Shown here one piece after another: positions 11,451 through 20,668 of a stretch of 64,000 nucleotides of DNA (its first letter is position 1; every line of letters starts with the position of its first letter). The DNA comes from Demequina sp. NBRC 110051 (GTDB lineage Bacteria > Actinomycetota > Actinomycetes > Actinomycetales > Demequinaceae). Where the stretch lies: NCBI RefSeq assembly GCF_002090055.1, contig NZ_BBRH01000009.1, forward strand, positions 62,001 through 126,000, written 5' to 3'. The translations under genes were made by a program, and so were the position numbers. The notes below the pieces were generated by a model. That model saw only the letters and a list, made by a program, of their open reading frames with translations, was not told the origin of the DNA and did no database searches.

Positions 11451-11503
11451 GCCATCGTCCCTTCCAGCGCCGCGGATGCGCGGCTGTTCGTTCAAGTCAA
11501 GCA

Positions 11504-11539
11504 CGAGGGGCGTGCCGCGTCCACGCGGCACGCCCCTCG
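11504..11539 (-). terminator. Strong hairpin between the lipoprotein gene and the ATPase gene
   Basis: CGAGGGGCGTGCCGCG and its complement around 11523-11539 form a perfect stem of 16 bp or more with a minimal loop, 35 bp after the lipoprotein stop (11574). It sits inside an otherwise continuous operon, so it probably stops or stalls most transcripts and sets a high lipoprotein to ATPase/permease ratio, or protects the upstream mRNA 3' end. Confidence 0.75.
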
Positions 11540-11573
11540 CTGGTGGGGGGGGTTGCTCCCCTGGTACTGCTGG

Positions 11574-12668
11574 TTACTCGGCGGCGCCGGAGGCCTCGAT
11601 GTCACCGGCGATGATGCCGGCCGAGATCTCGTCGAGTGCGGCGATGACGTCGTCGGAGACGGTGCCCTCGGCGAAGTCGGCCACGCCGACGCCCTCGTTC
11701 TCGAGCGTGCCCACGTAGGGGTCCGCCACGAAGCCGTCGTTGACGGTCGACTCGATGGTGTCGAAGACCGAGTTACCGATGTTCTTGAGCACCGACGTGA
11801 AGACGATGTCCGCGTACTCGGGAGCGGTCTGGGTCCAGTCGGAGTCCACACCGATCAGCCAGGCGTCGCCCGCCGACTGAATCGCCGAGGCGGCGCCGAG
11901 GCCCACGGGGCCGGCGACGGGCATGACGATGTCCGCGCCCTGGTCGAGGAAGCCATTGGTGATGTTGGTGCCCTGCGACTGGTCGTCGAAGTCACCGGAG
12001 AACGAGTCCATACCGAGCACCTGCACGTCGGCGTCGTTCTGCTCGTTGTAGTACTCGACACCGGCCTGGTAGCCGGTCATGAAGATGGTGACCGAGGGGA
12101 TCTCGATACCACCGAAGGTGCCGACGGTGCCGGTCGTGGAGGCCGAGGCCGCCGCGTAGCCGGCGAGGAACGCGGCCTCGTCCGTCTCGAAGGTGATGGG
12201 CTTGATGTTCGGGGCGTCCGTGGTGCCGTCGAAGTCGTTGTCAGCGAGGTCGTCGATGATCGCGTAGGACACGTCGGGGTTGGCAAGCGCCGAGTCGACG
12301 GTGGCCTGGCTCAGCAGGAAGCCCACAGTGATGATGAGGTCGCAACCCGCGGCGACCTGCGCCTCGAGGTTGGGGCCGTAGTCGGAGTCCGAGGTGGACT
12401 CGGCCTCGGCCTTGGTGACGCCCAGCTCCGCAACGGCGCGCTCGAGGCCCTCGTACGCGGACTGGTTGAACGACTTGTCGTCGAAGCCGCCGGCGTCGGA
12501 GACCATGCAAGCCATGAAGTCGACGTCCTCAGCGGGGGCGGCGGTCTCGGAAGTCTCGGTTCCGGTCGTGGTCTCCTCGGTGGGTTCGTCCTCGGGAGCC
12601 GACGCACACGCGGCGAGCGCGAGGGCGGAGGCAGCGGCCACCGCACCAATACGAATCATGGTCTTCAT
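11574..12668 (-). CDS. BMP-family nucleoside-binding lipoprotein
   Basis: Solute-binding lipoprotein of 364 residues for the adjacent ABC importer. The ATG at 12668 gives a classic lipoprotein signal with lipobox LALAAC and lipidated Cys21, followed by an acidic Thr/Glu-rich linker. The BMP/Med/PnrA signature DAGGFDDKSFNQSAYEG lies near 59-75. The preceding GAGGAAT supplies the ribosome binding site; in-frame upstream codons encode an arginine-rich non-protein-like stretch. First gene of the uptake operon. BMP-family members bind purine nucleosides, matching the salvage genes downstream. Confidence 0.94.
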   Translation of the reverse strand: MKTMIRIGAVAAASALALAACASAPEDEPTEETTTGTETSETAAPAEDVDFMACMVSDAGGFDDKSFNQSAYEGLERAVAELGVTKAEAESTSDSDYGPNLEAQVAAGCDLIITVGFLLSQATVDSALANPDVSYAIIDDLADNDFDGTTDAPNIKPITFETDEAAFLAGYAAASASTTGTVGTFGGIEIPSVTIFMTGYQAGVEYYNEQNDADVQVLGMDSFSGDFDDQSQGTNITNGFLDQGADIVMPVAGPVGLGAASAIQSAGDAWLIGVDSDWTQTAPEYADIVFTSVLKNIGNSVFDTIESTVNDGFVADPYVGTLENEGVGVADFAEGTVSDDVIAALDEISAGIIAGDIEASGAAE

Positions 12669-12823
12669 GTGATTCCTCACTTGTCGTGCCTGTAGGGGTA
12701 CGCCAGGCTCTTGCGTTGTGAGACATGCTACGCAGCGGCGTGTTTCCGCGGGCACCAGGTTTGTTGCGCGCAGGCTACGGTTCGGTATCAATCTGGCCTG
12801 GTAAGGGCGCTCCTGAACAAGTC

Positions 12824-13912
12824 TTAACCGGGGAATTGCACATCCTTGACGCGCTGTGCGGCCTCCCGGCCTAGCACCAGGAGGGCCTCGTCCGTGTCGA
12901 CCACCACGGCATCGGCCAGACCCACGATGGCCAGCGGCTTCGAGCCGCCGACCACCACGGCGCCAGGGGCGCCGACGAGCGATACGGGACCCGAACGACT
13001 CACACGGATGGCGCCATCCGCATCGGCCGTCAGCAGCGACGCGAGCGAGTCGAAGTCGCCCACGTCGTGCCAGGGGAAGTCGCCGGGGACCATGGCGACG
13101 CCGCCCTCGGCGGCCACCGGCTCGGCGATCGCGTGGTCGATCGCGATCTTGGTCAGCGTGGGCCACACGCGGGCGAGCACCTCGTCGCGCTCGGCACCGT
13201 CCCAGGCCGCCGCGATCTCACGTACCCCCGCCTCGAGCGTGGGCTGCAGGCGCGCCAGGTGCGCGAGCAGCACCGATGTCGACACCACGAACATGCCGGC
13301 GTTCCACGAGTAGCCACCCGACGCGAGCATCGCGGCCGCGGTCTCCTCATCGGGTTTCTCGGTGAAGGCCTCGACGGCGAAGGCGCCGTCGACCCCTGCC
13401 AAGGATGCCCCGGCCTTGATGTATCCGAACGCGCTCGACGGGGCGTCCGGCGTGATGCCGATGGTCACGACCTTGCCGGTGCGTGCGGCCTCGACCGCCA
13501 GGCGCACTGCGGCGTGGAAGCCGGTCGCGTCGGGAATCACGTGGTCGGCGGCAAATGAACCCATGATCCGCTCGCCGTGGCGCTCCTCGATCACCGCGGC
13601 GGCCAGGGCGATCGCCGCCATGGAGTCGCGCGGGCTGGGCTCGGCGATGATGTCGCCCGCCGGGACGTCCGGCAACTGCCCGGCCACGGCATCGGCATGC
13701 CGGGCCCCGGTGACGATCACCGTCTCCTCGGCCAGCGGCGAGAGCCGCGCGACCGTGTCCTGGATCAGCGTCGCGCCGGTGTCGAGCAGGTCGATCAGGA
13801 ACTTGGGCCGCGAGGGCTGCGACAGGGGCCACAGGCGCGACCCCACTCCCCCCGCCGGCACCACCGCGACAAAATCGTGTACGAAATCCTTGGGGGTGGC
13901 CTCAGCTGTCAT
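12824..13912 (-). CDS. manC: Mannose-1-phosphate guanylyltransferase
   Basis: Makes GDP-mannose from mannose-1-phosphate and GTP for mannolipid, glycan or protein mannosylation. It is 362 residues. The nucleotidyltransferase P-loop PAGGVGSRLWPLS is near 19-31, followed by PKFLIDLL, and the body has the usual FAADHVI and WNAGMFVVS segments. There is no isomerase domain, so it is the monofunctional type. It stands alone, divergent from sdhC, with 52 bp between the two starts, which must hold both promoters. Confidence 0.93.
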   Translation of the reverse strand: MTAEATPKDFVHDFVAVVPAGGVGSRLWPLSQPSRPKFLIDLLDTGATLIQDTVARLSPLAEETVIVTGARHADAVAGQLPDVPAGDIIAEPSPRDSMAAIALAAAVIEERHGERIMGSFAADHVIPDATGFHAAVRLAVEAARTGKVVTIGITPDAPSSAFGYIKAGASLAGVDGAFAVEAFTEKPDEETAAAMLASGGYSWNAGMFVVSTSVLLAHLARLQPTLEAGVREIAAAWDGAERDEVLARVWPTLTKIAIDHAIAEPVAAEGGVAMVPGDFPWHDVGDFDSLASLLTADADGAIRVSRSGPVSLVGAPGAVVVGGSKPLAIVGLADAVVVDTDEALLVLGREAAQRVKDVQFPG

Positions 13913-13964
13913 GCGACCACATTAGGATGGGTCGCGGAATCCCGGAACCATCGAAGGAGTCTCC

Positions 13965-14339
13965 GTGTCGCCAGCGACGACGCTGTACAGGGGCCATGAG
14001 GGGATGTGGATGTGGGTCGTGCATCGCACGACGGGCATCGCCATCTTCTTTTTCTTGCTCGTTCACGTGCTCGATACCGCGCTCGTGCGCGTGTCGCCAG
14101 AGGCCTATAACGAGGTGATCGGGTCGTACAAGACCCCGCTCTACGCGATCATCGAGGCCGGGCTCGTCGCCGCGATCGCGCTGCATGCCTTCAACGGCCT
14201 GCGCGTCATCGCCGTGGACCGCTCCACCTGGGCCCTGCGTCACCAGCGCCAGCTGGTCTGGGCGGTGTGGATCGGCTTCGCGATCCTCATGCTCGGCTTC
14301 CTGCCGCGCCACCTGATGCACGCCTTCGGGGGTGCATGA
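13965..14339 (+). CDS. sdhC: Succinate dehydrogenase cytochrome b556 subunit
   Basis: Membrane anchor subunit of complex II, 124 residues and three hydrophobic helices. The GTG at 13965 is preceded by AAGGAG. The N-terminal RGHEGMWMWVVHRTTGI is the quinone-site region, and the His residues in FLLVHVLD and IALHAFNGLR are the likely haem b ligands. First gene of sdhCDAB; its stop overlaps the sdhD start region (ATGATG). The order and the separate C and D subunits match mycobacterial sdh2-type (Rv3316-3319) operons. Confidence 0.93.
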   Translation: MSPATTLYRGHEGMWMWVVHRTTGIAIFFFLLVHVLDTALVRVSPEAYNEVIGSYKTPLYAIIEAGLVAAIALHAFNGLRVIAVDRSTWALRHQRQLVWAVWIGFAILMLGFLPRHLMHAFGGA

Positions 14340-14788
14340 TGGCTCAGGCTCCCGACCTCACGGCGCCCAAGCGCCCCGTCAGCCACTCGACCCTGGGCCG
14401 TGCCCAGCGATGGTCCTGGATCTTCCAGCGCGTCTCCGGCGTGGTCCTCATCGTGCTGATCTTCACGCACCTGTTCATCAACCTGTGGTCGGGCGACGGC
14501 ATCAACCAGATCGACTTCGCCTTTGTCGCGGGCAAGCTCGCGAGCCCGTTCTGGCAGTGGTTCGACTTCCTCATGCTGACGCTCGCGATGATCCACGGCG
14601 CCAACGGCATGCGCATGGTGATCGACGACTATGCCCGCAAGCCCGCGTGGCGCGCCACGCTGCAGTGGGCGCTGCGCATCGCAACCGTCGTGATCGTCGT
14701 GCTCGGCACGCTGGTGTTGTTCACCTTCGACCCGTGCCCCGCGGACGCCGACCCGTCCCTTCTTCCCAGCATCTGTGAGGACATCTAA
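14339..14788 (+). CDS. sdhD: Succinate dehydrogenase hydrophobic anchor subunit
   Basis: Second membrane anchor of succinate dehydrogenase, 149 residues from the ATG at 14339; an ATG at 14336 is equally in frame, but 14339 is better spaced from the GGGGG upstream. Three hydrophobic helices, with QRVSGVVLIVLIFTHLF near 27-43 and MIHGANGMRMV near 82-92 carrying the conserved His residues. It overlaps sdhC, and the TAA stop is directly followed by the sdhA ATG with no gap, so all three are translated together. Confidence 0.92.
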   Translation: MAQAPDLTAPKRPVSHSTLGRAQRWSWIFQRVSGVVLIVLIFTHLFINLWSGDGINQIDFAFVAGKLASPFWQWFDFLMLTLAMIHGANGMRMVIDDYARKPAWRATLQWALRIATVVIVVLGTLVLFTFDPCPADADPSLLPSICEDI

Positions 14789-16564
14789 ATGGCCACCGAG
14801 CACGAATTCGACGTCGTCATCGTGGGCGCCGGCGGCGCCGGCATGCGCGCCGCGCTGGAGAGCTCGCAGCGCGCCAAGACGGCCGTCATCACCAAGCTGT
14901 ACCCCACCCGCTCCCACACCGGTGCGGCGCAGGGCGGCATGGCGGCCGCGCTGTCCAACGTCGAGGACGACAATGCCGAGTGGCACACCTTCGACACGAT
15001 CAAGGGCGGCGACTACCTGGTCGACCAGGACGCGGCGGAGATCCTGTGCAACGAGGCCATCGACGCGGTCCTCGACCTCGAGAAGATGGGCCTGCCGTTC
15101 AACCGCACGCCCGAGGGCAAGGTGGACCAGCGCCGCTTTGGCGGTCACACCCGCAACCACGGCGAGGCCGCCGTGCGTCGTGCCTGCTACGCGGCGGACC
15201 GCACCGGCCACATGATCCTGCAGACGCTCTACCAACAGTGCATCAAGCAGGAGGTGGAATTCTTCAACGAGTTCTACGCGCTCGACCTCATCCTGGACGG
15301 CGACCCGCAGGCCGCCGGCGAGGACGGTGAGGTGTCCGTCTCGGGCGTGGTCGCATACTCGCTGGCCAGCGGCGAGATCCACACGTTCCGCGCGAAGTCG
15401 GTGATCTTCGCGACGGGCGGCGCGGGCAAGGTCTTCAAGACCACCTCGAACGCCCACACGCTCACCGGCGACGGCATGGGCATCGCGCTACGCGCCGGCA
15501 TCCCGCTCGAGGATATGGAGTTCTTCCAGTTCCACCCCACAGGCCTTGCGGGCCTGGGCATCCTGCTGTCCGAGGCCGCGCGCGGCGAGGGCGGCATCCT
15601 GCGCAACTCCGAGGGCGAGCGCTTCATGGAGCGCTACGCGCCCACCATTAAGGACCTTGCGCCACGCGACATGGTCGCCCGCGCGATGGCCAACGAGGTG
15701 CGCGAGGGACGCGGCTGCGGCCCCAACAAGGACTACGTCCTGCTGGACCTCACGCACCTCGAGCCCGCGCACATCGACGCGAAGCTGCCCGACATCACCG
15801 AGTTCGCCCGCACGTACCTGGGCGTCGAGCCGTACACCGAGCCCGTGCCGGTGTTCCCCACCGCTCACTACGCGATGGGTGGCATCCCCACCACGGTTCA
15901 GGGCGAGGTGCTGCGCGACAACACCCACGTCGTCAAGGGCCTGTACGCCGCCGGCGAGTGCGCGTGCGTGTCCGTCCACGGCGCCAACCGCCTGGGCACC
16001 AACTCGCTGCTCGACATCAACGTGTTCGGCCGCCGCGCCGGCATCGCCGCCGCGGAGTACGCCAACGCGACGGACGCCATCCCTACCCTTCCGGCCGATG
16101 CATCGGCCGGCTTGGAACAGACGGTCGCCTCACTCAGGGCGACCGTGCGCGGCGACGGCACCGAGCGTGTGGCGCAGCTGCGACGCGAACTTCAGGAGAC
16201 CATGGACATGAACGTCCAGGTGTTCCGCACCGCCGAGTCGCTGGCCGAGGCGCACGCGGTCGTCAAGGACCTCCAGGAGCGCTACAAGAACATCGCGATC
16301 CACGACCGCGGCACGCGCTTCAACACGGACCTGCTGGAGGCCATCGAGCTGGGCTTCCTGCTCGAGCTGTCCGAGGTCGTCGTCGCCGGCGCCGAGGCTC
16401 GCAAGGAGTCCCGCGGCGGTCACTACCGCGAGGATTTCCCCACGCGCGACGACGAGAACTTCATGCAGCACACCATGGCCTACAAGCGCGCCGACGGCAC
16501 CGTCGAGCTGGACTGGAAGCCCGTCGTGGTGACCCGGTACCAGCCGATGGAGCGTAAGTACTAA
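14789..16564 (+). CDS. sdhA: Succinate dehydrogenase flavoprotein subunit
   Basis: FAD-binding catalytic subunit, 591 residues, oxidising succinate to fumarate in the TCA cycle. Visible are the Rossmann [12 protein letters not shown] near 11-22, the covalent-FAD histidine in [14 protein letters not shown] in the substrate site, the catalytic Arg segment in AARGEGG, and HYAMGGIPT. The C-terminal domain ends ...RYQPMERKY. An unusual 20-bp perfect palindrome lies within the coding sequence at 16091-16110. sdhB follows after 14 bp. Confidence 0.97.
   Translation: MATEHEFDVVIVGAGGAGMRAALESSQRAKTAVITKLYPTRSHTGAAQGGMAAALSNVEDDNAEWHTFDTIKGGDYLVDQDAAEILCNEAIDAVLDLEKMGLPFNRTPEGKVDQRRFGGHTRNHGEAAVRRACYAADRTGHMILQTLYQQCIKQEVEFFNEFYALDLILDGDPQAAGEDGEVSVSGVVAYSLASGEIHTFRAKSVIFATGGAGKVFKTTSNAHTLTGDGMGIALRAGIPLEDMEFFQFHPTGLAGLGILLSEAARGEGGILRNSEGERFMERYAPTIKDLAPRDMVARAMANEVREGRGCGPNKDYVLLDLTHLEPAHIDAKLPDITEFARTYLGVEPYTEPVPVFPTAHYAMGGIPTTVQGEVLRDNTHVVKGLYAAGECACVSVHGANRLGTNSLLDINVFGRRAGIAAAEYANATDAIPTLPADASAGLEQTVASLRATVRGDGTERVAQLRRELQETMDMNVQVFRTAESLAEAHAVVKDLQERYKNIAIHDRGTRFNTDLLEAIELGFLLELSEVVVAGAEARKESRGGHYREDFPTRDDENFMQHTMAYKRADGTVELDWKPVVVTRYQPMERKY
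16091..16110. repeat. 20-bp perfect palindrome inside sdhA
   Basis: CCGGCCGATGCATCGGCCGG reads the same on both strands. It encodes PADASAG in sdhA and fuses two inverted half-copies (GGCCGATGC) of the motif that is over-represented through the window. Confidence 0.9.
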
Positions 16565-16578
16565 GGGAGGGCACGGAT

Positions 16579-17346
16579 ATGACCGCAACCGCTGAGGCAC
16601 CCGCGAAGGCCGGCGCCGTCCCGTCGATGACGGTGACGCTGAAGATCCTGCGCTTCGATCCCGACGGCCTGGACGGCCGCGAGCCCGGCTCGGAGTACTG
16701 GGAGGAGTTCACGGTCGAGGCGCACGCCACCGACCGCGTGCTCGACGCCCTGCACAAGATCAAGTGGGACATCGACGGCACCCTCGCCTTCCGTCGCTCG
16801 TGCGCGCACGGCGTGTGCGGCTCGGATGCGATGCGCATCAATGCCCGCAACCGCCTGGCCTGCAAGACGCTCCTGAAGGATCTCAACCCCGCGCGTCCCA
16901 TCACTGTCGAGCCCATCAAGGGCCTGCCGGTCGAGAAGGACCTCATCGTCGACATGGAGCCGTTCTTCGCGTCCTACCGCGAGATCATGCCGTTCCTCAT
17001 GACGAGCGGGCCCACGCCCGAGCGCGAGCGCCTGCAGTCCCCCGAGGACCGCGCCAAGTTCGACGACACCACCAAGTGCATCCTGTGCGCCGCGTGCACC
17101 ACCAGTTGCCCGGTGTTCTGGACCGATGGCCAGTACTTCGGGCCGCAGGCCATCGTGGGCGCGCACCGCTTCATCTTCGACTCGCGCGACGAGGGCGAGT
17201 GGGACCGCCTCGAGATCCTCAACGACAAGGCCGGCGTGTGGAAGTGCCGCACGGCCTTCAACTGCACCGAGGCCTGCCCTCGCGGCATCGAGGTCACGAA
17301 GGCCATCTCCGAGGTGAAGAGGGCGCTGACCACCGGCACCGTGTAG
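16579..17346 (+). CDS. sdhB: Succinate dehydrogenase iron-sulfur subunit
   Basis: Electron transfer subunit of 255 residues. The N-terminal domain has the [2Fe-2S] motif CAHGVCGSDA plus a later Cys (NRLAC). The C-terminal domain carries the [4Fe-4S] motif CILCAACTTSCP and the [3Fe-4S] motif with FNCTEACPRGIEVT. GGGAGGGCAC ahead of the ATG gives the ribosome binding site. Last gene of the operon, followed 15 bp later by a perfect 21-bp hairpin. Confidence 0.97.
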   Translation: MTATAEAPAKAGAVPSMTVTLKILRFDPDGLDGREPGSEYWEEFTVEAHATDRVLDALHKIKWDIDGTLAFRRSCAHGVCGSDAMRINARNRLACKTLLKDLNPARPITVEPIKGLPVEKDLIVDMEPFFASYREIMPFLMTSGPTPERERLQSPEDRAKFDDTTKCILCAACTTSCPVFWTDGQYFGPQAIVGAHRFIFDSRDEGEWDRLEILNDKAGVWKCRTAFNCTEACPRGIEVTKAISEVKRALTTGTV

Positions 17347-17360
17347 TCAGTCGCGGCAAC

Positions 17361-17406
17361 GCACGAGCGGGTGGCATCTCGGCTTCGAGATGCCACCCGC
17401 TCGTGC
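17361..17406 (+). terminator. Perfect 21-bp hairpin terminator after sdhCDAB
   Basis: GCACGAGCGGGTGGCATCTC continues one base further into a 21-bp arm (17361-17381), a GCTT tetraloop follows, and 17386-17406 is its exact complement. It starts 15 bp after the sdhB stop; no T tract follows. It may also serve the convergent gene ending at 17460. Confidence 0.85.
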
Positions 17407-17426
17407 GTGTGGGGCCGGTTGCGCCC

Positions 17427-17442
17427 GGCCGATGCCGTGGCC
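17427..17442. repeat. Intergenic copy of the iterated motif GGCCGATGCCGTGGCC
   Basis: Full 16-base form of the over-represented motif, lying between the sdh terminator and the stop of the next gene. GGCC at both ends is complementary, so it is an inverted repeat around the octamer GATGCCGT; CCGGCC/GGCCGG extends the pairing to 6 bp here. Other intergenic copies are at 20733, 24883 and 25998. Confidence 0.8.
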
Positions 17443-17459
17443 GGCTTAACGCCCCGGCT

Positions 17460-18272
17460 TCACCACTGCGAGTCGGGGTCGCAATAGAACTGCCCCGCGG
17501 GCATGCCGCGACCGCCGCAGTCCTGCGCGAACGACTCGTACTCCGAGCCCGCACCACTGCTCCAGTAGAGGTCGTCGCACGCGACGTTGTCGCCCGCGGC
17601 GCACTGGTCGTACAGCGCGTCCAGCTCCGGGTCGTCCCCGTAGTTCTGGGCTCCGTAGGTGTCCCACGAATCCTCGAGCTGTTCCGTGAAACTCTCGCCG
17701 TCCGAGGTTTCCAATCCGCTGACGAACGCGGCGCCCATGATCATCGCGGTCGCGGCGGCGCTCCAGGCGATCGTGGCGATGACGCCCAGGATCAGACCCG
17801 TGACCGCCATCCACGTCCCGCGGCGCACACCCTCGGCCGTGCGGCGCAGGCCGACGGCGCCGAGCGCGATCGACACGACCGCGAAGCCCAACAAGCCCGT
17901 GACGAAGGCGGCGATCGAGATGCCGTCGTACTGAGGCTTGGGTGACGTGGTCTGGCTATACGAGTACGTGGGTGTTCCCGCGCCGTACGCGAGCGGCGCG
18001 CCGGTAGGCGCGGCCGTCGACGGCTGGCCATACGTCGACGCGGCACCGGGAGCCCGCGAGGAAGCCGCTGTCGGGGCCGGGGCGGCGGCGTAGGCGGGAG
18101 CGGCAGGAGTCGCCGCGGCGGAACCCTCGGGCGCCCACGAGGGCGTCGCCTGCGGCTCGAACGACTGCGGCTCGAACGACGCGGGCGTGGTGGGCATCGG
18201 CTCCGTGACGGGGACGTCGGAATCCTTGCGCGCGCCTGAGGACGGCTGGCGGAACGGGTCGTACTCGGTCAC
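17460..18272 (-). CDS. DUF4190-type membrane protein with Cys-containing outer domain
   Basis: Product of 270 residues, function unknown. Residues 1-110 are Pro/Ala/Thr-rich and disordered, typical of cytoplasmic tails of actinobacterial envelope proteins. Two hydrophobic segments follow (ISIAAFVTGLLGFAVVSIAL and GLILGVIATIAWSAAATAMI, about 115-180) separated by a short GLRRTAEGVRRG loop, the DUF4190 pattern. The C-terminal 75 residues are acidic with paired Cys (DQCAAGDNVACDDLYW and QDCGG...YC), probably an outside disulphide-bonded domain. Monocistronic, convergent with sdh. Confidence 0.8.
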   Translation of the reverse strand: MTEYDPFRQPSSGARKDSDVPVTEPMPTTPASFEPQSFEPQATPSWAPEGSAAATPAAPAYAAAPAPTAASSRAPGAASTYGQPSTAAPTGAPLAYGAGTPTYSYSQTTSPKPQYDGISIAAFVTGLLGFAVVSIALGAVGLRRTAEGVRRGTWMAVTGLILGVIATIAWSAAATAMIMGAAFVSGLETSDGESFTEQLEDSWDTYGAQNYGDDPELDALYDQCAAGDNVACDDLYWSSGAGSEYESFAQDCGGRGMPAGQFYCDPDSQW

Positions 18273-18352
18273 GGGCTCTCCTTCGTGGGTGACGCGAGCG
18301 AATGTACTGGTAAGCGCGCGATCGCGCCACCCCTCAGGGCAGGCTAGGTCGG

Positions 18353-19417
18353 CTAACGTCCCGTCGCCCGACGTGTCGTGACCGAGCCCTTCGCGCGGCG
18401 TGCGGGCGTCGGCATCTCGGCGATCGGCTCGTCGTCGATGCTTTCCGCGACGTCAGGGTGGGTGCCCAGCCAGGCGGCGGCGCCCATCATGATCCGTGCC
18501 GTGAAGTCCACGAAGATCATGATGGTGAACACCGCGGTCACGGAGCCCAGGACGGGGTTCGACGACACCGACTCGACCATGATGTTGACGCCCTGGCGCA
18601 GCACGCCGATCGCGAGCGCGGACAGCAGCAGCGTCCACAGCAGCGGCCCCACGGGGCCGCGGTAGCCGCCGAGGACCACGATCGCGAGCGCGACAAAGGC
18701 GGCGTCGAGGAGCACACCGACCGCGATCGCGGGGCCGCGAATGATCCAGTCGGAGGCGAGCCCGTCGGACAGGAAGGACGCCAACAAGGTGGCGAACCGG
18801 GACGCCAGCACCTGCAGCACGATGCCGGCCACCACCAGGATGATGATCGCGAACAGCGCGATGAAGTCGCGAATCTTGCCCTGCGCCGGGGACGCCTCGG
18901 TGAGCCCCAGCATCGCGCGCACTCCCAGCCGCACGCCGCGGAGGTATCGCGTCGCGGTGTTGAACAGCACCAAGAAGGACACGAGACCGACAACCCCGTT
19001 GATGGTCTCGGGCTGGATCGAATCGGGGGTGATGAGCCCGTCCTCGCCGCCCGTGGCGACCACGCCGGGAACGGCCTCGTTGAGGAACGAGTAGAAGCGG
19101 TCTTGCCACTCGTCGTTGCCGGCAAGCAGGAAGCTCGACAGGGTGATGGCGATCACCACGCCTGCGGCGAGGGACGTCAAGGAGTAATACGCGATGCCCC
19201 CGGACAGGATCATCGCGTTGCGTTCCTTCATCACCTGCAGGGTGCGGCCCGCGCGCGTCCTCTCGAACCAGGCCTTCTTCTCCTTGGCCTGGCCGATCGC
19301 CTCCTTGGTGCGGTCGATGGCTCCCATGTCTTCCTCGCGCGCACGCCGCTGCACCGAGACCTGCGTCTCGTGTGCTGCCTGCGCGGCGTGGGCGTGAGGG
19401 TCGTCACGGCCGCTCAT
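18353..19417 (-). CDS. YihY/BrkB-family inner membrane protein
   Basis: Product of 354 residues with six predicted membrane segments beginning after a charged N-terminal region (about 1-65) that contains RTLQVMKERNAM. The order is that of YihY/virulence factor BrkB, once miscalled ribonuclease BN: AYYSLTSLAAG, the acidic periplasmic loop with the VPGV segment, YLRGVRLGVRAMLG and WTLLLSALAIGVLRQG. The role in the family is not settled; transport of small molecules or anions has been suggested. Lies 4 bp downstream of trpS and is likely cotranscribed with it. Confidence 0.85.
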   Translation of the reverse strand: MSGRDDPHAHAAQAAHETQVSVQRRAREEDMGAIDRTKEAIGQAKEKKAWFERTRAGRTLQVMKERNAMILSGGIAYYSLTSLAAGVVIAITLSSFLLAGNDEWQDRFYSFLNEAVPGVVATGGEDGLITPDSIQPETINGVVGLVSFLVLFNTATRYLRGVRLGVRAMLGLTEASPAQGKIRDFIALFAIIILVVAGIVLQVLASRFATLLASFLSDGLASDWIIRGPAIAVGVLLDAAFVALAIVVLGGYRGPVGPLLWTLLLSALAIGVLRQGVNIMVESVSSNPVLGSVTAVFTIMIFVDFTARIMMGAAAWLGTHPDVAESIDDEPIAEMPTPARRAKGSVTTRRATGR

Positions 19418-19421
19418 CGGC

Positions 19422-20435
19422 TCACCTCCAGCGCTGTGGCTTCAACAGTCCTACGCGGTCATACAGACGCTCGAGCGTTCCACGGGCAATCGCGGAGGCC
19501 TTGGCTGCGCCCTCGTCCAGTACTGAGTCCAACTTGTCAGGGGACTCAATCCATTCCATCGCATTGTCGCGAATGGGAGTGAGATAGGCGACCACGGCAT
19601 CGGCCAAATCCACCTTCAGGTGGCCGTACATCTTGCCCTGGTAGTCCTCGACCAGTTGCTCGATGGACCGGCCGTCGATGGCCGAGTAGATCGACAGGAG
19701 GCTCGACACACCGGGCTTGTCCTCGCGGTCAAAGCGGATCTCACTGCCGGTGTCGGTGACGGCCGACTTGATGGACTTGGCGACCTTCTTGGGGTCCTCG
19801 AGAATCTCGATGAGGCCCTTGCCGTTGGACGCCGACTTCGACATCTTCTTGGTCGGTTCCTGCAGGTCGTAGATCTTCGCCGTCTCCTTGACGATGTACG
19901 GCTCCGGTACCGTCGCCGAACCCTCGCCCAGTCGCGTGTTGAGACGCTCGGCGAGGTCGCGCGAGAGCTCGAGGTGCTGGCGCTGGTCCTCGCCCACGGG
20001 CACCAAGTCCGTGTCGTACAGCAGAATGTCGGCCGCCATCAGCACGGGATAGGTGAACAGGCCCACGTTGGTGCCGGCCTCCCCCACCTTCGCCGACTTG
20101 TCCTTGAACTGCGTCATGCGCGACGCCTCGCCAAAGCCGGTGAAGGTCGACAGCAACCACGCGAGCTCGGCGTGCTCGGGCACGTGCGACTGGACGAAGA
20201 CCAGCGAGCGCTCGGGGTCCACGCCGGCTGCCAGGAACTGCGCGGCGGTGCGGCGGGTGCGTGAACGCAGCTGCTCGGGCTCGGGCGCCACGGTCAGGGC
20301 GTGGAGGTCGACCACCGAGTAAATCGCGTTGTAATCCTCCTGCAGCGCCACCCAGTTCACCAGCGCGCCCAGGTAGTTCCCCAGGTGCAGGGAATCGGAG
20401 GTGGGCTGCATGGCGGAAAACACGCGGGGCTTCAT
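19422..20435 (-). CDS. trpS: Tryptophan--tRNA ligase
   Basis: Charges tRNA-Trp in the cytosol; 337 residues, standard for a bacterial TrpRS. Class I signatures are visible: HIGH-type LHLGNYLG near residues 17-24 and KMSKSASN near 199-206. The ATG at 20435 ([12 protein letters not shown]) is used because family homology starts there; the longer open frame upstream is a glycine/arginine-rich translation of a repeat tract. No T-box leader is seen in the upstream region. Confidence 0.96.
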   Translation of the reverse strand: MKPRVFSAMQPTSDSLHLGNYLGALVNWVALQEDYNAIYSVVDLHALTVAPEPEQLRSRTRRTAAQFLAAGVDPERSLVFVQSHVPEHAELAWLLSTFTGFGEASRMTQFKDKSAKVGEAGTNVGLFTYPVLMAADILLYDTDLVPVGEDQRQHLELSRDLAERLNTRLGEGSATVPEPYIVKETAKIYDLQEPTKKMSKSASNGKGLIEILEDPKKVAKSIKSAVTDTGSEIRFDREDKPGVSSLLSIYSAIDGRSIEQLVEDYQGKMYGHLKVDLADAVVAYLTPIRDNAMEWIESPDKLDSVLDEGAAKASAIARGTLERLYDRVGLLKPQRWR

Positions 20436-20496
20436 GCACCCCATCATTCCAAACTCCACGGGCCCCCGGGGACCGCTCCCGCTCGCCTCCCCACCC

Positions 20497-20548
20497 GCCC
20501 TCGTCCCGCGCCCTCGTCCCGCGCCCTCGTCCCGCGCCCTCGTCACGA
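20497..20548. repeat. Four tandem copies of a 13-bp unit
   Basis: Unit GCCCTCGTCCCGC: copies at 20497, 20510 and 20523 are identical, and the fourth at 20536 (GCCCTCGTCACGA) has two changes. It is upstream of trpS in its promoter region. Confidence 0.9.
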
Positions 20549-20622
20549 AGTGACGGTGCTCAGGCCGACACGCCGTGCCAGGGGCCGCGACACGCGGTAC
20601 CCCGTCGCAATCACCGTCACTT
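20548..20622. repeat. Spaced inverted repeat
   Basis: AAGTGACGGTG (20548-20558) and its exact complement CACCGTCACTT (20612-20622) face each other across 53 bp. The left arm also forms a small hairpin CGTCAC-GAA-GTGACG (20541-20555). Could be a terminator for tatB or an operator pair; nothing decides it. Confidence 0.6.
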
Positions 20623-20644
20623 TGTCACCGGTGCGGGTGCCGGC

Positions 20645-20668
20645 GCGGGCGCGGGCGCGGGCGCGGGT
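20645..20668. repeat. GCGGGC hexamer tract
   Basis: Three perfect GCGGGC units and a fourth GCGGGT, embedded in a wider G/C-rich imperfect repeat running to about 20700. Confidence 0.8.
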
